In this document: positions 44,071 through 52,939 of the stretch, piece by piece
How the letters are laid out: every line of letters begins with the position of its first letter
Position numbering within the stretch: position 1 is the first letter of the stretch
NCBI RefSeq assembly: GCF_040655075.1
Contig: NZ_JBFAJC010000024.1
Location: forward strand, 1-64,000
DNA from: Actinoallomurus sp040655075
Lineage (GTDB): Bacteria > Actinomycetota > Actinomycetes > Streptosporangiales > Streptosporangiaceae
Reading direction: 5' to 3'
DNA: 64,000 nucleotides
The notes under the pieces: generated by a model
What the model was told of the DNA's origin: nothing
Seen by the model: the letters and a program-made list of their open reading frames with translations, nothing else
Database searches by the model: none
Position numbers and translations under genes: made by a program

Positions 44071-44156
44071 ATTTGAGGGCAAGTACTCGCGCAGCTTAGC
44101 GTGTTCCTTGTTCGAGGCCTCGAACCTCCCGTCCTCTCCGACCCGAGGTTCGTCAC

Positions 44157-45632
44157 ATGACCGTTCAGACTCCCCTGGCCGCGCCCGCGGATCAGGGTCA
44201 CCCCCGCCGTACCCTCATCCTCGCCCTGATGGCCGCCTGCGCGACGATGACCGTCGCGCTCGTGGCGGCCATCAACCTCGCCGTGCCGAAACTCGCGGCG
44301 AGCTCCCTGCGCCCGTCCGCGGCGCAGCTGCTCTGGATCGTCGACGCGTACGTCATCGTCTTCGCCTGCCTGCTCATTCCGGCGGGCGCGGTCGGCGACC
44401 GGTACGGCCGCAAGGGCGCCCTGCTCGCCGGCCTGGCCGTTTTCGCGGCGGGCTGCGTCGCGTCGGCGCTCGCCCCGGACGTCGGCGCGCTGATCGCCGG
44501 CCGCGCCGTCACGGGCCTCGGCGCGGCACTCGTCATGCCCGCGACGCTGTCGCTCACCGTCCAGGCCTTCCCGCCACGGCTGAGGGCACAGGCCATCGCC
44601 TCCTGGACCGCGGCCACCGGCATCGCCGGGATCATCGGCAACATCGGCGGCGGTCTCGTCCTGGAGTACCTGCCCTGGCAGGGGCTGTTCTGGGCGGTCG
44701 CACCGATCATGCTGGTCCTGCTGGCGCTGTCCGCGCGGATCGCGCCCCGTTCCGAACGGCACCCCGCCGACCTCGACCTCGTCGGCTGCGGCGTGCTGAT
44801 CCTCGCGTTCGTCGCCCTGCTCTACGGCATCATCGAAGGACCGGAACTCGGCTGGTCGTCCTGGCCGGTGCTGGGCGCTTTCGCCGCGTCGGCGCTGGTG
44901 CTCGGCGTCTTCGTCGCGTACGCGCTGCGCGCCGCGCACCCGCTGATCGACCCGCGGATCTTTCGGGTCGCCCGGTTGCGCTCCGGCGTCTCCGGCATCA
45001 CGGTCACGTTCTTCGGCCTGTTCGCGCTGTTCTTCGTCAACGCGCAGTACCTGCAGTACGTGAAGGGCTTCTCGCCGCTGCTGACCGGCGTTGCGATCGG
45101 CCCGCTCGCGATCGGCATGATGGTCGTCTCGCGGCGCAGCGTCGCGCTGGCGGCCCGGTTCGGCGGCCGGCGCGTCGTCCTGGCCGGGATGCTGGCCATC
45201 GCCTGTGGCCTCGGCCTGCTGTCGACCACCGGCCCCGGCACGCCGTACGCCCTGTACGCCGCCTACCTGATGCTGATGTCGGTCGGCATGGGACTGGCCG
45301 CTCCCGCCCTGTCCACCGCCGTCATCGGCGGGTTGCCGCCGTCGCGGGCGGGCCTCGGCTCCGGGCTGAACGGCGCGGCGCGCGAGGTGGGCAGCGCGCT
45401 CGGCGTGGCCGTGCTCGGCACGATCCTCAGCACCCGGTTCGCCGCGCGGCTGCCGGCCGGCGTGCATGCTCACGCGATCGGCCAGGCGCTCGCGCGGACC
45501 GGCCCGGACGCGCACGCACCGATCCTGTCGGCGTTCACCGATGCCATGGCGGCCGGGTACCGCGTGATCGCCCTCATCGTGCTGGCCGCCGCCTTCGTGG
45601 TCGCGTTCTGGTACCGGCCGGCGGAGAAATGA
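44157..45632 (+). CDS. MFS drug-resistance-type transporter (DHA2, 14 TMS)
   Basis: 491 residues with about 14 hydrophobic helices. Motif A-type loop GDRYGRKGALLAG after helix 2, motif B-region GRAVTGLGAALVMPATLSL and motif C-like GGLVLEYLPWQGLFW, as in EmrB/QacA-type proton antiporters. ATG 44157. The divergent LysR is the likely regulator. Substrate unknown; toxic amphiphiles are usual for the family. Confidence 0.9.
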   Translation: MTVQTPLAAPADQGHPRRTLILALMAACATMTVALVAAINLAVPKLAASSLRPSAAQLLWIVDAYVIVFACLLIPAGAVGDRYGRKGALLAGLAVFAAGCVASALAPDVGALIAGRAVTGLGAALVMPATLSLTVQAFPPRLRAQAIASWTAATGIAGIIGNIGGGLVLEYLPWQGLFWAVAPIMLVLLALSARIAPRSERHPADLDLVGCGVLILAFVALLYGIIEGPELGWSSWPVLGAFAASALVLGVFVAYALRAAHPLIDPRIFRVARLRSGVSGITVTFFGLFALFFVNAQYLQYVKGFSPLLTGVAIGPLAIGMMVVSRRSVALAARFGGRRVVLAGMLAIACGLGLLSTTGPGTPYALYAAYLMLMSVGMGLAAPALSTAVIGGLPPSRAGLGSGLNGAAREVGSALGVAVLGTILSTRFAARLPAGVHAHAIGQALARTGPDAHAPILSAFTDAMAAGYRVIALIVLAAAFVVAFWYRPAEK

Positions 45633-45640
45633 TCTAAAGT

Positions 45641-45654
45641 CGCGATATATCTCG
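45641..45654. promoter_or_regulatory. Near-perfect palindrome CGCGATATATCTCG
   Basis: It deviates from CGAGATATATCTCG at one base and lies 16 nt before ATG 45670. ATATAT-centred palindromes of this kind are bound by PadR/GntR-type repressors; no such gene is adjacent, so the regulator would act in trans. Confidence 0.5.
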
Positions 45655-45669
45655 TATGGAGGTGGATCC

Positions 45670-46362
45670 ATGCCGCTCAGCCCTGCCCGTGGCGTCGGGC
45701 GCGCCCTGGCCGACCGCCTGTTCGCCCGCGGCACCGTGGCGGACGTCGACCAGATCACCCCGCGGATGCGCCGGATCACCGTGACCGCGCCGGGGCTCTC
45801 CTGGACGCCCGGCCAGCAGATCCGCGTGGCCGCCGACGGGCTCCTGACCCGCCGCACGTACTCGGTCTGGGACTACGACGGATCGTCCCTGGAGCTGTGC
45901 GTCCTCGACCACGGCGATGGGCCGGGCGCCCGCTGGGCGCGTACGGTCCGGCCCGGCGACGACGTCGTCTTCAGCGGGCCGGAGGGCGGCTTCGTGACGC
46001 GGCCGTCGCCGTACCACCTGTTCGCGGGAGAGGAGACCGCGTCGGTCGCCTTCCGGCCGATGATCCGCGCGCTCGGCGACGCTCCCGTGTACGGCGTCAT
46101 CGAGGCCGACACGCCCGAGGACCGGCTGCCGGTGAACCTCACCTGGCGCTACCGCAAAGGCACTCCCGCCGCCTCCTCGGCCACGCTGGTAGCGGCCGTC
46201 CGCGGCCTCGACCTGCCGAACGAACCGGGCACCGCCTACGTCGCCGGCGAGGCGCGCACCGTCCAGGCCGTCCGCGACCATCTCGTCCGCGAGCGCGGCT
46301 GGCCCCGGCGCTCGGTCCTCACCAAACCCTTCTGGACACCAGGCAGGAAAGGCCTGGAATGA
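45670..46362 (+). CDS. Siderophore-interacting FAD-binding protein
   Basis: 230 residues of the SIP (ViuB) family: RMRRITVTAPGLSWTPGQQIRV and RRTYSVWDYDGSSLELCVLDHGDGPGARWARTVRPGDDVVFSGPEGGFV form the FAD-binding barrel, and AYVAGEARTVQAVRDHLVRERGWPRR the NAD(P)H-type domain. These enzymes reduce ferric siderophores to release iron. ATG 45670 has GGAGG 6 nt upstream. Single-gene unit. Confidence 0.9.
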   Translation: MPLSPARGVGRALADRLFARGTVADVDQITPRMRRITVTAPGLSWTPGQQIRVAADGLLTRRTYSVWDYDGSSLELCVLDHGDGPGARWARTVRPGDDVVFSGPEGGFVTRPSPYHLFAGEETASVAFRPMIRALGDAPVYGVIEADTPEDRLPVNLTWRYRKGTPAASSATLVAAVRGLDLPNEPGTAYVAGEARTVQAVRDHLVRERGWPRRSVLTKPFWTPGRKGLE

Positions 46363-46386
46363 ACCTGGACCGCGTCCTGGATCCGT

Positions 46387-47211
46387 TCAGCGTGCGGAGA
46401 CGGGCTCGCCGCCGTCCCGGCTCGTCTCGGAGAGGGTGACCTCGTTCGGTATCGCTCCGCCGAAGCGGCGGTCGCGGCGGGCGTACTCCTCGCACGCCTG
46501 CCAGAAATGCCGGCGGTCGAAGTCCGGCCACAGGATGTCCTGGTACACGAACTCGGCGTACGCCGCCTGCCACACCAGGAAGTTGGAGCTGCGCCGCTCG
46601 CCCGACGGGCGCAGGAACAGGTCCACCTCCGGGATCTCCGGGCGGTACAGGTAGCGCGCGAAGACCTTCTCGTTGATCTTCTCCGGGCGGAGCCTCCCGG
46701 CCTGGACGTCGCGGGCGATGGCCGCGGCGGCGTCCGCGATCTCGGCCCGGCCGCCGTAGTTGACGCAGAACTGCAGGGTGAGCACCTTGTTGTTCGTCGT
46801 CATGCGCTCGGCGTCCTCGAGCTCCTTGATGACGCTGCGCCACAACTTCGGGCGGCGTCCGGCCCATTGAACGCGGACGCCCATGGAGTTCAGCTGGTCA
46901 CGGCGGCGGCGGATCACGTCACGGTTGAAGCCCATGAGGAACCGCACCTCATCCGGCGACCGCCGCCAGTTCTCCGTGGAGAAGGCGTACGCCGACAGGT
47001 ACGGCACGCCGAGCTCGATCGCCCCCATGATCACGTCGAAGAGGGAGTACTCCCCCATCTTGTGGCCCTCGGTGCGCGGCAGACCCCGTTCCTTCGCCCA
47101 CCGCCCGTTGCCGTCCATGACGACGGCGACATGCCGGGGGATCAGATCCTTCGGGATGGCGGGCGGCCGTGCGCCGCTCTCGTGCGGGTCCGGCGGCTGT
47201 ACGCCCCTCAT
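46387..47211 (-). CDS. uppS: Isoprenyl transferase (undecaprenyl diphosphate synthase type)
   Basis: 274 residues of the cis-prenyltransferase family: catalytic HVAVVMDGNGRWAKERGLPRTEGHKMG, LSAYAFSTENWRRSP, CVNYGGRAEI and the C-terminal EVDLFLRPSGERRSSNFLVWQAAYAEFVYQDILWPDF. It makes Z-polyprenyl diphosphate carriers for cell-wall synthesis. It is 32 nt downstream of recO, an arrangement conserved in actinobacteria. Confidence 0.95.
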   Translation of the reverse strand: MRGVQPPDPHESGARPPAIPKDLIPRHVAVVMDGNGRWAKERGLPRTEGHKMGEYSLFDVIMGAIELGVPYLSAYAFSTENWRRSPDEVRFLMGFNRDVIRRRRDQLNSMGVRVQWAGRRPKLWRSVIKELEDAERMTTNNKVLTLQFCVNYGGRAEIADAAAAIARDVQAGRLRPEKINEKVFARYLYRPEIPEVDLFLRPSGERRSSNFLVWQAAYAEFVYQDILWPDFDRRHFWQACEEYARRDRRFGGAIPNEVTLSETSRDGGEPVSAR

Positions 47212-47243
47212 GGTCCGGTGCTCTCCTCACTCAATGGTCATGT

Positions 47244-48200
47244 TCAGCGTCCGCCGTGGAAGGGCGCGGCCTCGTCCCTCGGCCAAGGCGGCGGCTCGCG
47301 CCCGGGCCCGACGGTCGCACTCGGCTTCTCACTCACTCCGCGGCCGACCTCGTCCCTCGGCCGATCATTCCGCTCGCTCGGCGGCTCGCGCCCGGGCCCG
47401 ACGGTCGCACTCGGCTTCTCACTCACTCCGCGGCCGACCTCGTCCCTCGGCCGGCCACTCCGTTCGTTCGGCGCCTCGCGCTCCACGTGCTTGAGGGAGC
47501 GGATCCCGTGCTCCAGATGCCACTGGAGGTAGGCCGCGACGAGGCCGCTGCACTCAAGCCGATGCCGCGACTCGCTGCGGTCCGCGCGCTCCCAGTCGCC
47601 GCGCAGCAGAGCGATCATCAGACCGACCGTCGCCTCGGCGGGACTGGCGGACCCGGGGGGACGGCAGGACCCGCACACCATACCGCCGGCCGCGATCGCG
47701 AACGCCCGGCCGGTGCGCTCGCCGCAGCGCGCGCACTCCTCCAGCGACGGGGCGTAACCCGCGATGGCCAGCGAGCGGAGGAAGTAGGCGTCGAGGACGA
47801 GGCGGGGATCGTGCCCGCCCTCCACGAGGGTGCGCAGCCCGCCGATGACCAGCAGGAACTGCCGGAGTGCCGGTTCATTCTCGATGGGGGTGAGCTTCTC
47901 CGCGGTCTCCAGCATCGCCGTGCCCGCGGTGTAGCGCGGGTAGTCGGTGACGAGGCGCTCGCCGTACGGGCGGATCGTCTCGGCCTGCGTGATCAGGTCG
48001 AGGGAGCGGCGCTCGTACAGCTGCAGGTCGACGTGCGTGAACGGCTCCAGCCGGGCGCCGAACCGGGACTTGGTCTTGCGGATGCCCTTGGCCGCGGCCC
48101 GGACCCGCCCGCTGCGGCGGGTGAGGATCGTCACGATGCGGTCTGCCTCGCCCAGCTTCTGGGTACGGAGGACGACGCCTTCGTCACGATAGAGACTCAC
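47244..48200 (-). CDS. recO: DNA repair protein RecO with duplicated C-terminal tail
   Basis: 318 residues. N-terminal OB-fold YRDEGVVLRTQKLGEADRIVTILTRRSGRVRAAAKGIRKTKSRFGARLEPF; zinc site CARCGERTGR...CGSCRPPG; helical core. RecO usually ends near residue 250; here about 65 extra residues consist of a 30-residue unit (RPRDEVGRGVSEKPSATVGP...) present twice plus a partial third copy. The tail is probably disordered. RecO mediates RecF-pathway recombination. Confidence 0.94.
   Translation of the reverse strand: MSLYRDEGVVLRTQKLGEADRIVTILTRRSGRVRAAAKGIRKTKSRFGARLEPFTHVDLQLYERRSLDLITQAETIRPYGERLVTDYPRYTAGTAMLETAEKLTPIENEPALRQFLLVIGGLRTLVEGGHDPRLVLDAYFLRSLAIAGYAPSLEECARCGERTGRAFAIAAGGMVCGSCRPPGSASPAEATVGLMIALLRGDWERADRSESRHRLECSGLVAAYLQWHLEHGIRSLKHVEREAPNERSGRPRDEVGRGVSEKPSATVGPGREPPSERNDRPRDEVGRGVSEKPSATVGPGREPPPWPRDEAAPFHGGR
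47289..47453. repeat. 75-bp identical direct repeat with 90-bp period in recO tail
   Basis: 47289-47363 and 47379-47453 are identical, and the 15-bp spacers are related. CCTCGTCCCTCGGCC also occurs a third time near 47270. Because the period is 30 codons, the frame is kept. Confidence 0.9.
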
Positions 48201-48316
48201 CCGTCCATTGTCCCGCAGATGCCGGGTGGAACCGGCAGGAACCCGCTACGGTCCAAGGTCGTTGACTTGACGATCACACCTAGAGGCTCGTACGAGCCGA
48301 TGTCTCAGGAGACAAC

Positions 48317-48745
48317 GTGACCTGCTTCTTCGACGCTTCACACGGCCCGGCCACCCAGGACATCACGTGGACGCCGCAGTGGGGGTCGCCGCGCCCCGTA
48401 CGCTGCTGTGCGGCGTGCGCGCAGCGCTGGATGGAGTACCTCCAGGCGCAGAGCGGATACCCGCAACCGGGCTACCCGCAGCAGGGTTACCCCCAGCCGC
48501 ACGGCTACCAGCAGGGGTACCCGCAGCAGGCCTACGGCTACCCGGACCGTGACTACGACCACCACCACGGGCAGCGCCAGTACGGTCTCGGCACTGTGGC
48601 GGCCGCGGGTGCCGCGGGTTTCGTCGGCGGCATGGTCGTCAACGAACTGCTGGACGACGATGACGACCACGAGCATGTCGAGGTCATCGAGCACGTCGTC
48701 CACGAGGACAACGACTTCGACGGTGGCTACGGGGGCGATTGGTGA
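48317..48745 (+). CDS. Tyr/Pro/Gln-rich protein with one membrane segment
   Basis: 142 residues. The N-terminal 45 residues contain four cysteines (TCFFD.., CCAACAQRW) that may bind a metal; next comes a low-complexity GYPQ-repeat tract, a glycine-zipper-like helix (GTVAAAGAAGFVGGMVVNELL) and an acidic tail DDDDDHEHVEVIEHVVHEDND. GTG 48317 has AGGAG 5 nt upstream. No function known. Confidence 0.75.
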   Translation: MTCFFDASHGPATQDITWTPQWGSPRPVRCCAACAQRWMEYLQAQSGYPQPGYPQQGYPQPHGYQQGYPQQAYGYPDRDYDHHHGQRQYGLGTVAAAGAAGFVGGMVVNELLDDDDDHEHVEVIEHVVHEDNDFDGGYGGDW

Positions 48746-48851
48746 CGAAGCGCCCACCGTTTCACAGCGGAGGCGACCTCTGACGGACCGTGACCGGATG
48801 CGGCCCGTGTAACGCATGGTCGGGAGGGCGCGCGCGTGGGAGCGTGACCCC

Positions 48852-49889
48852 ATGAGATGCGCAATCATCCCGCCACACGTCCTGGACCACATCGCCGAGC
48901 ACCACGATGAGGAGCGGCTGCGCGAGCTCGCGCAGCGCACCCTGGTCATCGACCACGGGCAGCGCCAGACGCGCGCGGCCGCTCAGCTGATCTCCGCAGC
49001 GGAGCCGACCACCGGGCCGGCGACGGCGAAGCGGACGATCCACGACGCCAAGCACCAGCAGACGCTGCCCGGCAAGACCGTCCGATCCGAGGGCGGCGCC
49101 GCGACGGGCGACAAGTCCGCCGACGAGATCTACGACTGGCTCGGCGTCACCTTCGACTTCTACCGCAGCGCGTACGGCCGCGACTCGATCGACGGCGCCG
49201 GGCTGCCGCTGGTCGCGACCGTGCACTACGCCGTCAACTACGACAACGCCTTCTGGGACGGCTCCCAGATGGTCTACGGCGACGGCGATCAGCAGATCTT
49301 CACGACGTTCACCGGGCCGCTCGACGTCACCGGGCACGAGCTGACCCACGGCGTCACCCAGTACTCCGGCGGGCTCGACTATTCGGGGCAGAGCGGCGCC
49401 CTCAACGAGTCGCTGTCGGACGTCTTCGGCTCGCTGGTGAAGCAGTACCACCTCGGACAGACCGCGGACCAGGCCGACTGGCTGATCGGCCAGGGCATGT
49501 TCGCAGCCGGGGTGCACGGCGTCGCGCTCCGCTCGATGAAGGCCCCGGGCACCGCGTACGACGACCCGAACCTCGGCAAGGACCCGCAGCCGGCCGACAT
49601 GGCGCACTTCGTCAAGACGTCGAGTGACAACGGCGGCGTGCACATCAACTCCGGGATCCCCAACCGCGCGTTCTGCCTGGCCGCGACCGCGATCGGCGGT
49701 CACGCCTGGGAGAAGGCCGGGCGGGTCTGGTACGAGACGCTCACCAGCCGCCGGGTGCCCACGAACGCGGACTTCGCGACGTTCGCCGGCATGACTCACG
49801 AGACGGCGGGCAAGCTCTTCGGCGTGAACAGCGCGGAGAGCGACGCCGTACGCGCGGCGTGGACGACCGTCGGCGTGGAGATCGCGTGA
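48852..49889 (+). CDS. M4-family (protealysin/thermolysin-like) metalloprotease
   Basis: 345 residues. A short N-terminal region RCAIIPPHVLDHIAEHHD matches the protealysin-type propeptide (PPxxL). Zinc site HELTH in DVTGHELTHGVTQYSGGL with the third ligand in GALNESLSDVFGSLV; catalytic His region NNGGVHINSGIPNRAF. No classical signal peptide, as is usual for protealysin-like enzymes. Its stop overlaps the emfourin-like gene (GTGA). Confidence 0.93.
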   Translation: MRCAIIPPHVLDHIAEHHDEERLRELAQRTLVIDHGQRQTRAAAQLISAAEPTTGPATAKRTIHDAKHQQTLPGKTVRSEGGAATGDKSADEIYDWLGVTFDFYRSAYGRDSIDGAGLPLVATVHYAVNYDNAFWDGSQMVYGDGDQQIFTTFTGPLDVTGHELTHGVTQYSGGLDYSGQSGALNESLSDVFGSLVKQYHLGQTADQADWLIGQGMFAAGVHGVALRSMKAPGTAYDDPNLGKDPQPADMAHFVKTSSDNGGVHINSGIPNRAFCLAATAIGGHAWEKAGRVWYETLTSRRVPTNADFATFAGMTHETAGKLFGVNSAESDAVRAAWTTVGVEIA

Positions 49890-50140
49890 AGTTGGCCGTC
49901 ACCCGCAGCGGAGGGTTCGCGGGGATGGTCCGCCGCGCCGAGATCGACTCGGCGGACCATCCCGCGGCTGCCCGGCTCGTCGACGAGATCGACTTCGGTG
50001 GTGTGCCCGAGCCGGCACCGGCCGCCGATCGATTCGTGTACGACGTCGAGGTCGGCGATCGGACGGTGCCGGTCGCGGAGGCGGACCTGCACGGCCCGCT
50101 CCGCGAACTCGTCGACTACGTCCTGGCCCACGGCCGCTGA
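49886..50140 (+). CDS. Emfourin-like inhibitor of the M4 protease
   Basis: 84 residues (KLAVTRSGGFAGMVRRAEIDS ... FVYDVEVGDRTVPVAEADLHGPLRELVDYVLAHG). Size, the GGFAGM-type start and position right behind an M4 protease gene fit the emfourin family, intracellular inhibitors of protealysin-type enzymes. The 4-nt overlap (GTG 49886) implies coupled synthesis of enzyme and inhibitor. Confidence 0.85.
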   Translation: MKLAVTRSGGFAGMVRRAEIDSADHPAAARLVDEIDFGGVPEPAPAADRFVYDVEVGDRTVPVAEADLHGPLRELVDYVLAHGR

Positions 50141-50219
50141 TCGCCCCTCTTGAGGGCGCGGGCGGCCGGGCCGTCCGCCCGCCGGATCGCGGCGGCCGGA
50201 CGGCAGGTCTTCGATGGGG

Positions 50220-51929
50220 TCAGCGGGCCGCGCGGTTGACGGCCGACAGCACGGCCTTCAGCGAGGCGGTCACCGTGTTGGCGTCGATGCCGACGCCCCA
50301 GAGCACCTGGTCGCCGACCTGGCACTCGACGTACGCGGCCGCCTTCGCGTCGCTGCCCGCCGACAGGGCGTGCTCGGTGTAGTCGAGCACCCGGGCCTCG
50401 ATGCCGACCGTGGCCAGGGCGTTGGTGAACGCGGAGATCGGGCCGTTGCCGATGCCCTCGATCTCGCGGATCTCGCCGTCGACCCGCAGGTCGACGTTGA
50501 GGACGTCCTTCTCGTCGACGCGGGAGCTCGCGCGGTGCGCCAGCAGGCCGGCGCGCGGCCCGTTGGTCAGGAACTCCCGCTCGAAGATCTCCCACATCTG
50601 CTCCGGCGTGACCTCGCCGCCCTCGCCGTCGGTGTGCTCCTGGACGACGCGGGAGAAGTCGATCTGCAGCTTGCGGGGCAGGTCGAGGAAGTGCTCGGTC
50701 TTCATGATGTAGGCCACGCCGCCCTTGCCGGACTGGCTGTTGACCCGGATCACCGCTTCGTACGACCGGCCGACGTCCTTCGGGTCGATCGGGAGGTACG
50801 GCAGCGCCCAGCGGAACTCGTCCACCGGCACGCCGGCCGCCGCCGCGTCGCGCTCCAGCGCGTCGAAGCCCTTCTTGATGGCGTCCTGGTGGGAGCCGGA
50901 GAAGGAGGTGTAGACGAGGTCGCCCGCGTACGGGTGCCGCTCGTGCACCGGGATCTGGTTGCAGTACTCCACGGTGCGGCGGATCTCGTCGATGTCGGAG
51001 AAGTCGATCTGCGGGTCGATGCCCTGGGAGAAGAGGTTCATGCCCAGCGTGACCAGGCAGACGTTGCCGGTGCGCTCGCCGTTGCCGAACAGGCACCCCT
51101 CGACGCGGTCGGCGCCCGCCATGACCGCCAGCTCGGCGGAGGCCACGCCCGTACCGCGGTCGTTGTGCGGGTGCACCGACAGCGCGATGTGCTCGCGGCG
51201 GGACAGGTTGCGGCTCATCCACTCGATCTGGTCGGCGTAGACGTTCGGCGTGGACCGCTCGATCGTGGACGGCAGGTTGAGGATGATCTCGCGGTCCGGG
51301 CCCGGCTCCCAGACGTCCATGACCGCCTCGCACACCTCGAGCGCGAACTCCAGCTCGGTGTCGATGAAGATCTCCGGGCTGTACTCGTAGCCGAAGTCGC
51401 AGTCGCCGAGGTACTTCTCGGCGTACTTCATGACGTGCTGGGTGCCCTGTACCGCGAGGGCCTTGCACTCGTCCCGGTCGATGCCGAAGACCACGCGCCG
51501 GAACAGCGGCGCCGTCGCGTTGTACAGGTGGACCGTGGCCCGGGGCGCCCCGGCCAGCGACTTGACGGTCCGCTCGATCAGCTCCTCGCGCGCCTGCGTG
51601 AGGACGGAGATCTGCACATCGGCGGGGATCCGGTCCTCTTCGATCAGCTGGCGGACGAAGTCGAAGTCGGTCTGGCTCGCCGACGGGAAGCCGACCTCGA
51701 TCTCCTTGTAGCCCATGCGGACCAGCAGCTCGAACATGGCCAGCTTGCGCGCCGGGCTCATCGGGTCGATCAGTGCCTGGTTGCCGTCACGCAGGTCGGT
51801 GGACAGCCAGCGCGGCGCCTCGGTGATCGTTTTGCTCGGCCAGGTACGGTCCGGCAGATCGACCGGCTTGAACGGGGTGTACCGGCCAACGGGCATGGGG
51901 CTGGGCTGTTGATTGATTCGAGGATTCAT
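50220..51929 (-). CDS. leuA: 2-isopropylmalate synthase
   Basis: 569 residues. It catalyses acetyl-CoA + 2-oxoisovalerate, the first step of leucine biosynthesis. Catalytic TIM barrel with APRWLSTDLRDGNQAL (metal Asp), SVHPHNDRGTGVASAELAVMAGADRVEGCLFGNGERTGNV (HxH region), and a C-terminal regulatory domain for leucine feedback (ISAFTNALATVGIEARVLDYTEHALSAGSDAKAAAYVECQVGDQVLWGVGIDAN). A Leu-rich leader ORF lies just upstream. Confidence 0.96.
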   Translation of the reverse strand: MNPRINQQPSPMPVGRYTPFKPVDLPDRTWPSKTITEAPRWLSTDLRDGNQALIDPMSPARKLAMFELLVRMGYKEIEVGFPSASQTDFDFVRQLIEEDRIPADVQISVLTQAREELIERTVKSLAGAPRATVHLYNATAPLFRRVVFGIDRDECKALAVQGTQHVMKYAEKYLGDCDFGYEYSPEIFIDTELEFALEVCEAVMDVWEPGPDREIILNLPSTIERSTPNVYADQIEWMSRNLSRREHIALSVHPHNDRGTGVASAELAVMAGADRVEGCLFGNGERTGNVCLVTLGMNLFSQGIDPQIDFSDIDEIRRTVEYCNQIPVHERHPYAGDLVYTSFSGSHQDAIKKGFDALERDAAAAGVPVDEFRWALPYLPIDPKDVGRSYEAVIRVNSQSGKGGVAYIMKTEHFLDLPRKLQIDFSRVVQEHTDGEGGEVTPEQMWEIFEREFLTNGPRAGLLAHRASSRVDEKDVLNVDLRVDGEIREIEGIGNGPISAFTNALATVGIEARVLDYTEHALSAGSDAKAAAYVECQVGDQVLWGVGIDANTVTASLKAVLSAVNRAAR

Positions 51930-52060
51930 GAAAGGGGTGCTCCCGGAACAGGTGCCTGCGGCCGACGGTCACGCCGAAGCCCCGCGGCGAGGGAGCCGAC
52001 CAGTTACAGGCCCCCGCCGCGGCCGCTAAGGAGGAGCAGCTCGCACAGCACGTCGTACAA
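51930..52060 (-). promoter_or_regulatory. leuA attenuator leader with Leu-rich peptide
   Basis: A minus-strand ORF 52060-52004 encodes MYDVLCELLLLSGRGGGL-stop (TTG start; GTG 52051 possible), with four consecutive Leu codons. CCGCGGCG after these codons (plus-strand 52015-52022) can pair with CGCCGCGG (51982-51989), so ribosome stalling at Leu codons would change the fold before the leuA start. Classical leucine attenuation is inferred. Confidence 0.75.
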
Positions 52061-52112
52061 GCTAACAGATCGCACCCAGAGCATCCCAACCGGGTCCCAC
52101 CTGATGAGACGG

Positions 52113-52868
52113 CTAGGGGATGAGGACGGAGAGGCAGGTCACGCAGCCTTCCATCTTCTCGAACTCGCTGATGTCCACGACCGAGACGTCGTAGCCCTCG
52201 TCGCGGAGTTGCTCGGCGGTACGCGGGGCGGACGCGGCGATGAGCACCTGTTTCTCCCCCAGGACGACCACGTGCGCTCCGGAGGGTTCCGGTGCGACGC
52301 GCAGGCCCGGCAGTGCCGTGGTGTCGACGCAGTCGGGATTGCCGATGAGCGTGCCGTCTGGGAGGGCCGTCATCGCGGTCTTCAGGTGCAGGCAGCCGCC
52401 GAGGCCTACCGAGACGACGTGCCGGCCGCGGGTGCCGAGGAGCCGGGGCAACTGGCAGATGGCGTCCTCGTTCGTCCGGCCGGAACGCCCGACGTAGACG
52501 GTCGTGCCGACCTGCAGCACGTCACCGCCGTCGAGAGTGCCCTCCCCGTCGATCCGGGCGACCTCGAGCCCCAGCTCGGCGATCGTCCGCTCCATGGAGT
52601 CCACTTCCGGGCGGCGCTCCGGCGCACCGGGCCGGGCGAGCACGGCCAGGCCGCCGCAGACCACGACGGTGTCCTCGACGAACACCGCGTCCGGTAGATC
52701 GTCGGCCGCCGGCAACTCGCGGACCTGCCAGCCCGCCGACTCCAGGGCGGCGACGTACGCCTCGTGCTGGCGGGCGGCCAGATCGGCGTCGACCGCGGTC
52801 CGGTCGATGTGGGTCACGAGACCGTCGCCCAGGCGCGGGCTCGGACGCCGCACCAGGGCGGTGCGCAC
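52113..52868 (-). CDS. ddaH: Dimethylargininase (DDAH family)
   Basis: 251 residues. It hydrolyses N-methylated arginines to citrulline. VRRPSPRLGDGLVTH start, PDAVFVEDTVVVCGGLAVLARPGAPERRPE, DGGDVLQVGTTVYVGRSGRTNEDAI, catalytic His in LHLKTAMTALPDG and Cys in EKMEGCVTCLSVLI. GTG 52868 follows GAGGAG at 6 nt; the frame is open to 52976 in a repetitive region. Confidence 0.9.
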   Translation of the reverse strand: MRTALVRRPSPRLGDGLVTHIDRTAVDADLAARQHEAYVAALESAGWQVRELPAADDLPDAVFVEDTVVVCGGLAVLARPGAPERRPEVDSMERTIAELGLEVARIDGEGTLDGGDVLQVGTTVYVGRSGRTNEDAICQLPRLLGTRGRHVVSVGLGGCLHLKTAMTALPDGTLIGNPDCVDTTALPGLRVAPEPSGAHVVVLGEKQVLIAASAPRTAEQLRDEGYDVSVVDISEFEKMEGCVTCLSVLIP

Positions 52869-52939
52869 GGTCGGCTCCTCGGATTCCAGCACGGACGGCT
52901 CCTGCCAGGTCACGGCGCTCCCCTCGGACGGGGGCACCT

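Noticed and set aside
43463..45637. A 724-codon plus-strand frame across lysR and the MFS gene
   Set aside because: It is Arg-rich, spans two known genes in other frames, and has no homology pattern.
47281..47453. CRISPR array in the recO region
   Set aside because: Only two long identical units in frame with recO; no short repeat-spacer pattern or cas genes. No CRISPR was found elsewhere in the window.
50214..52697. An 827-codon plus-strand frame
   Set aside because: It runs antisense through leuA and ddaH, both clearly recognised, and shows shadow-type composition.
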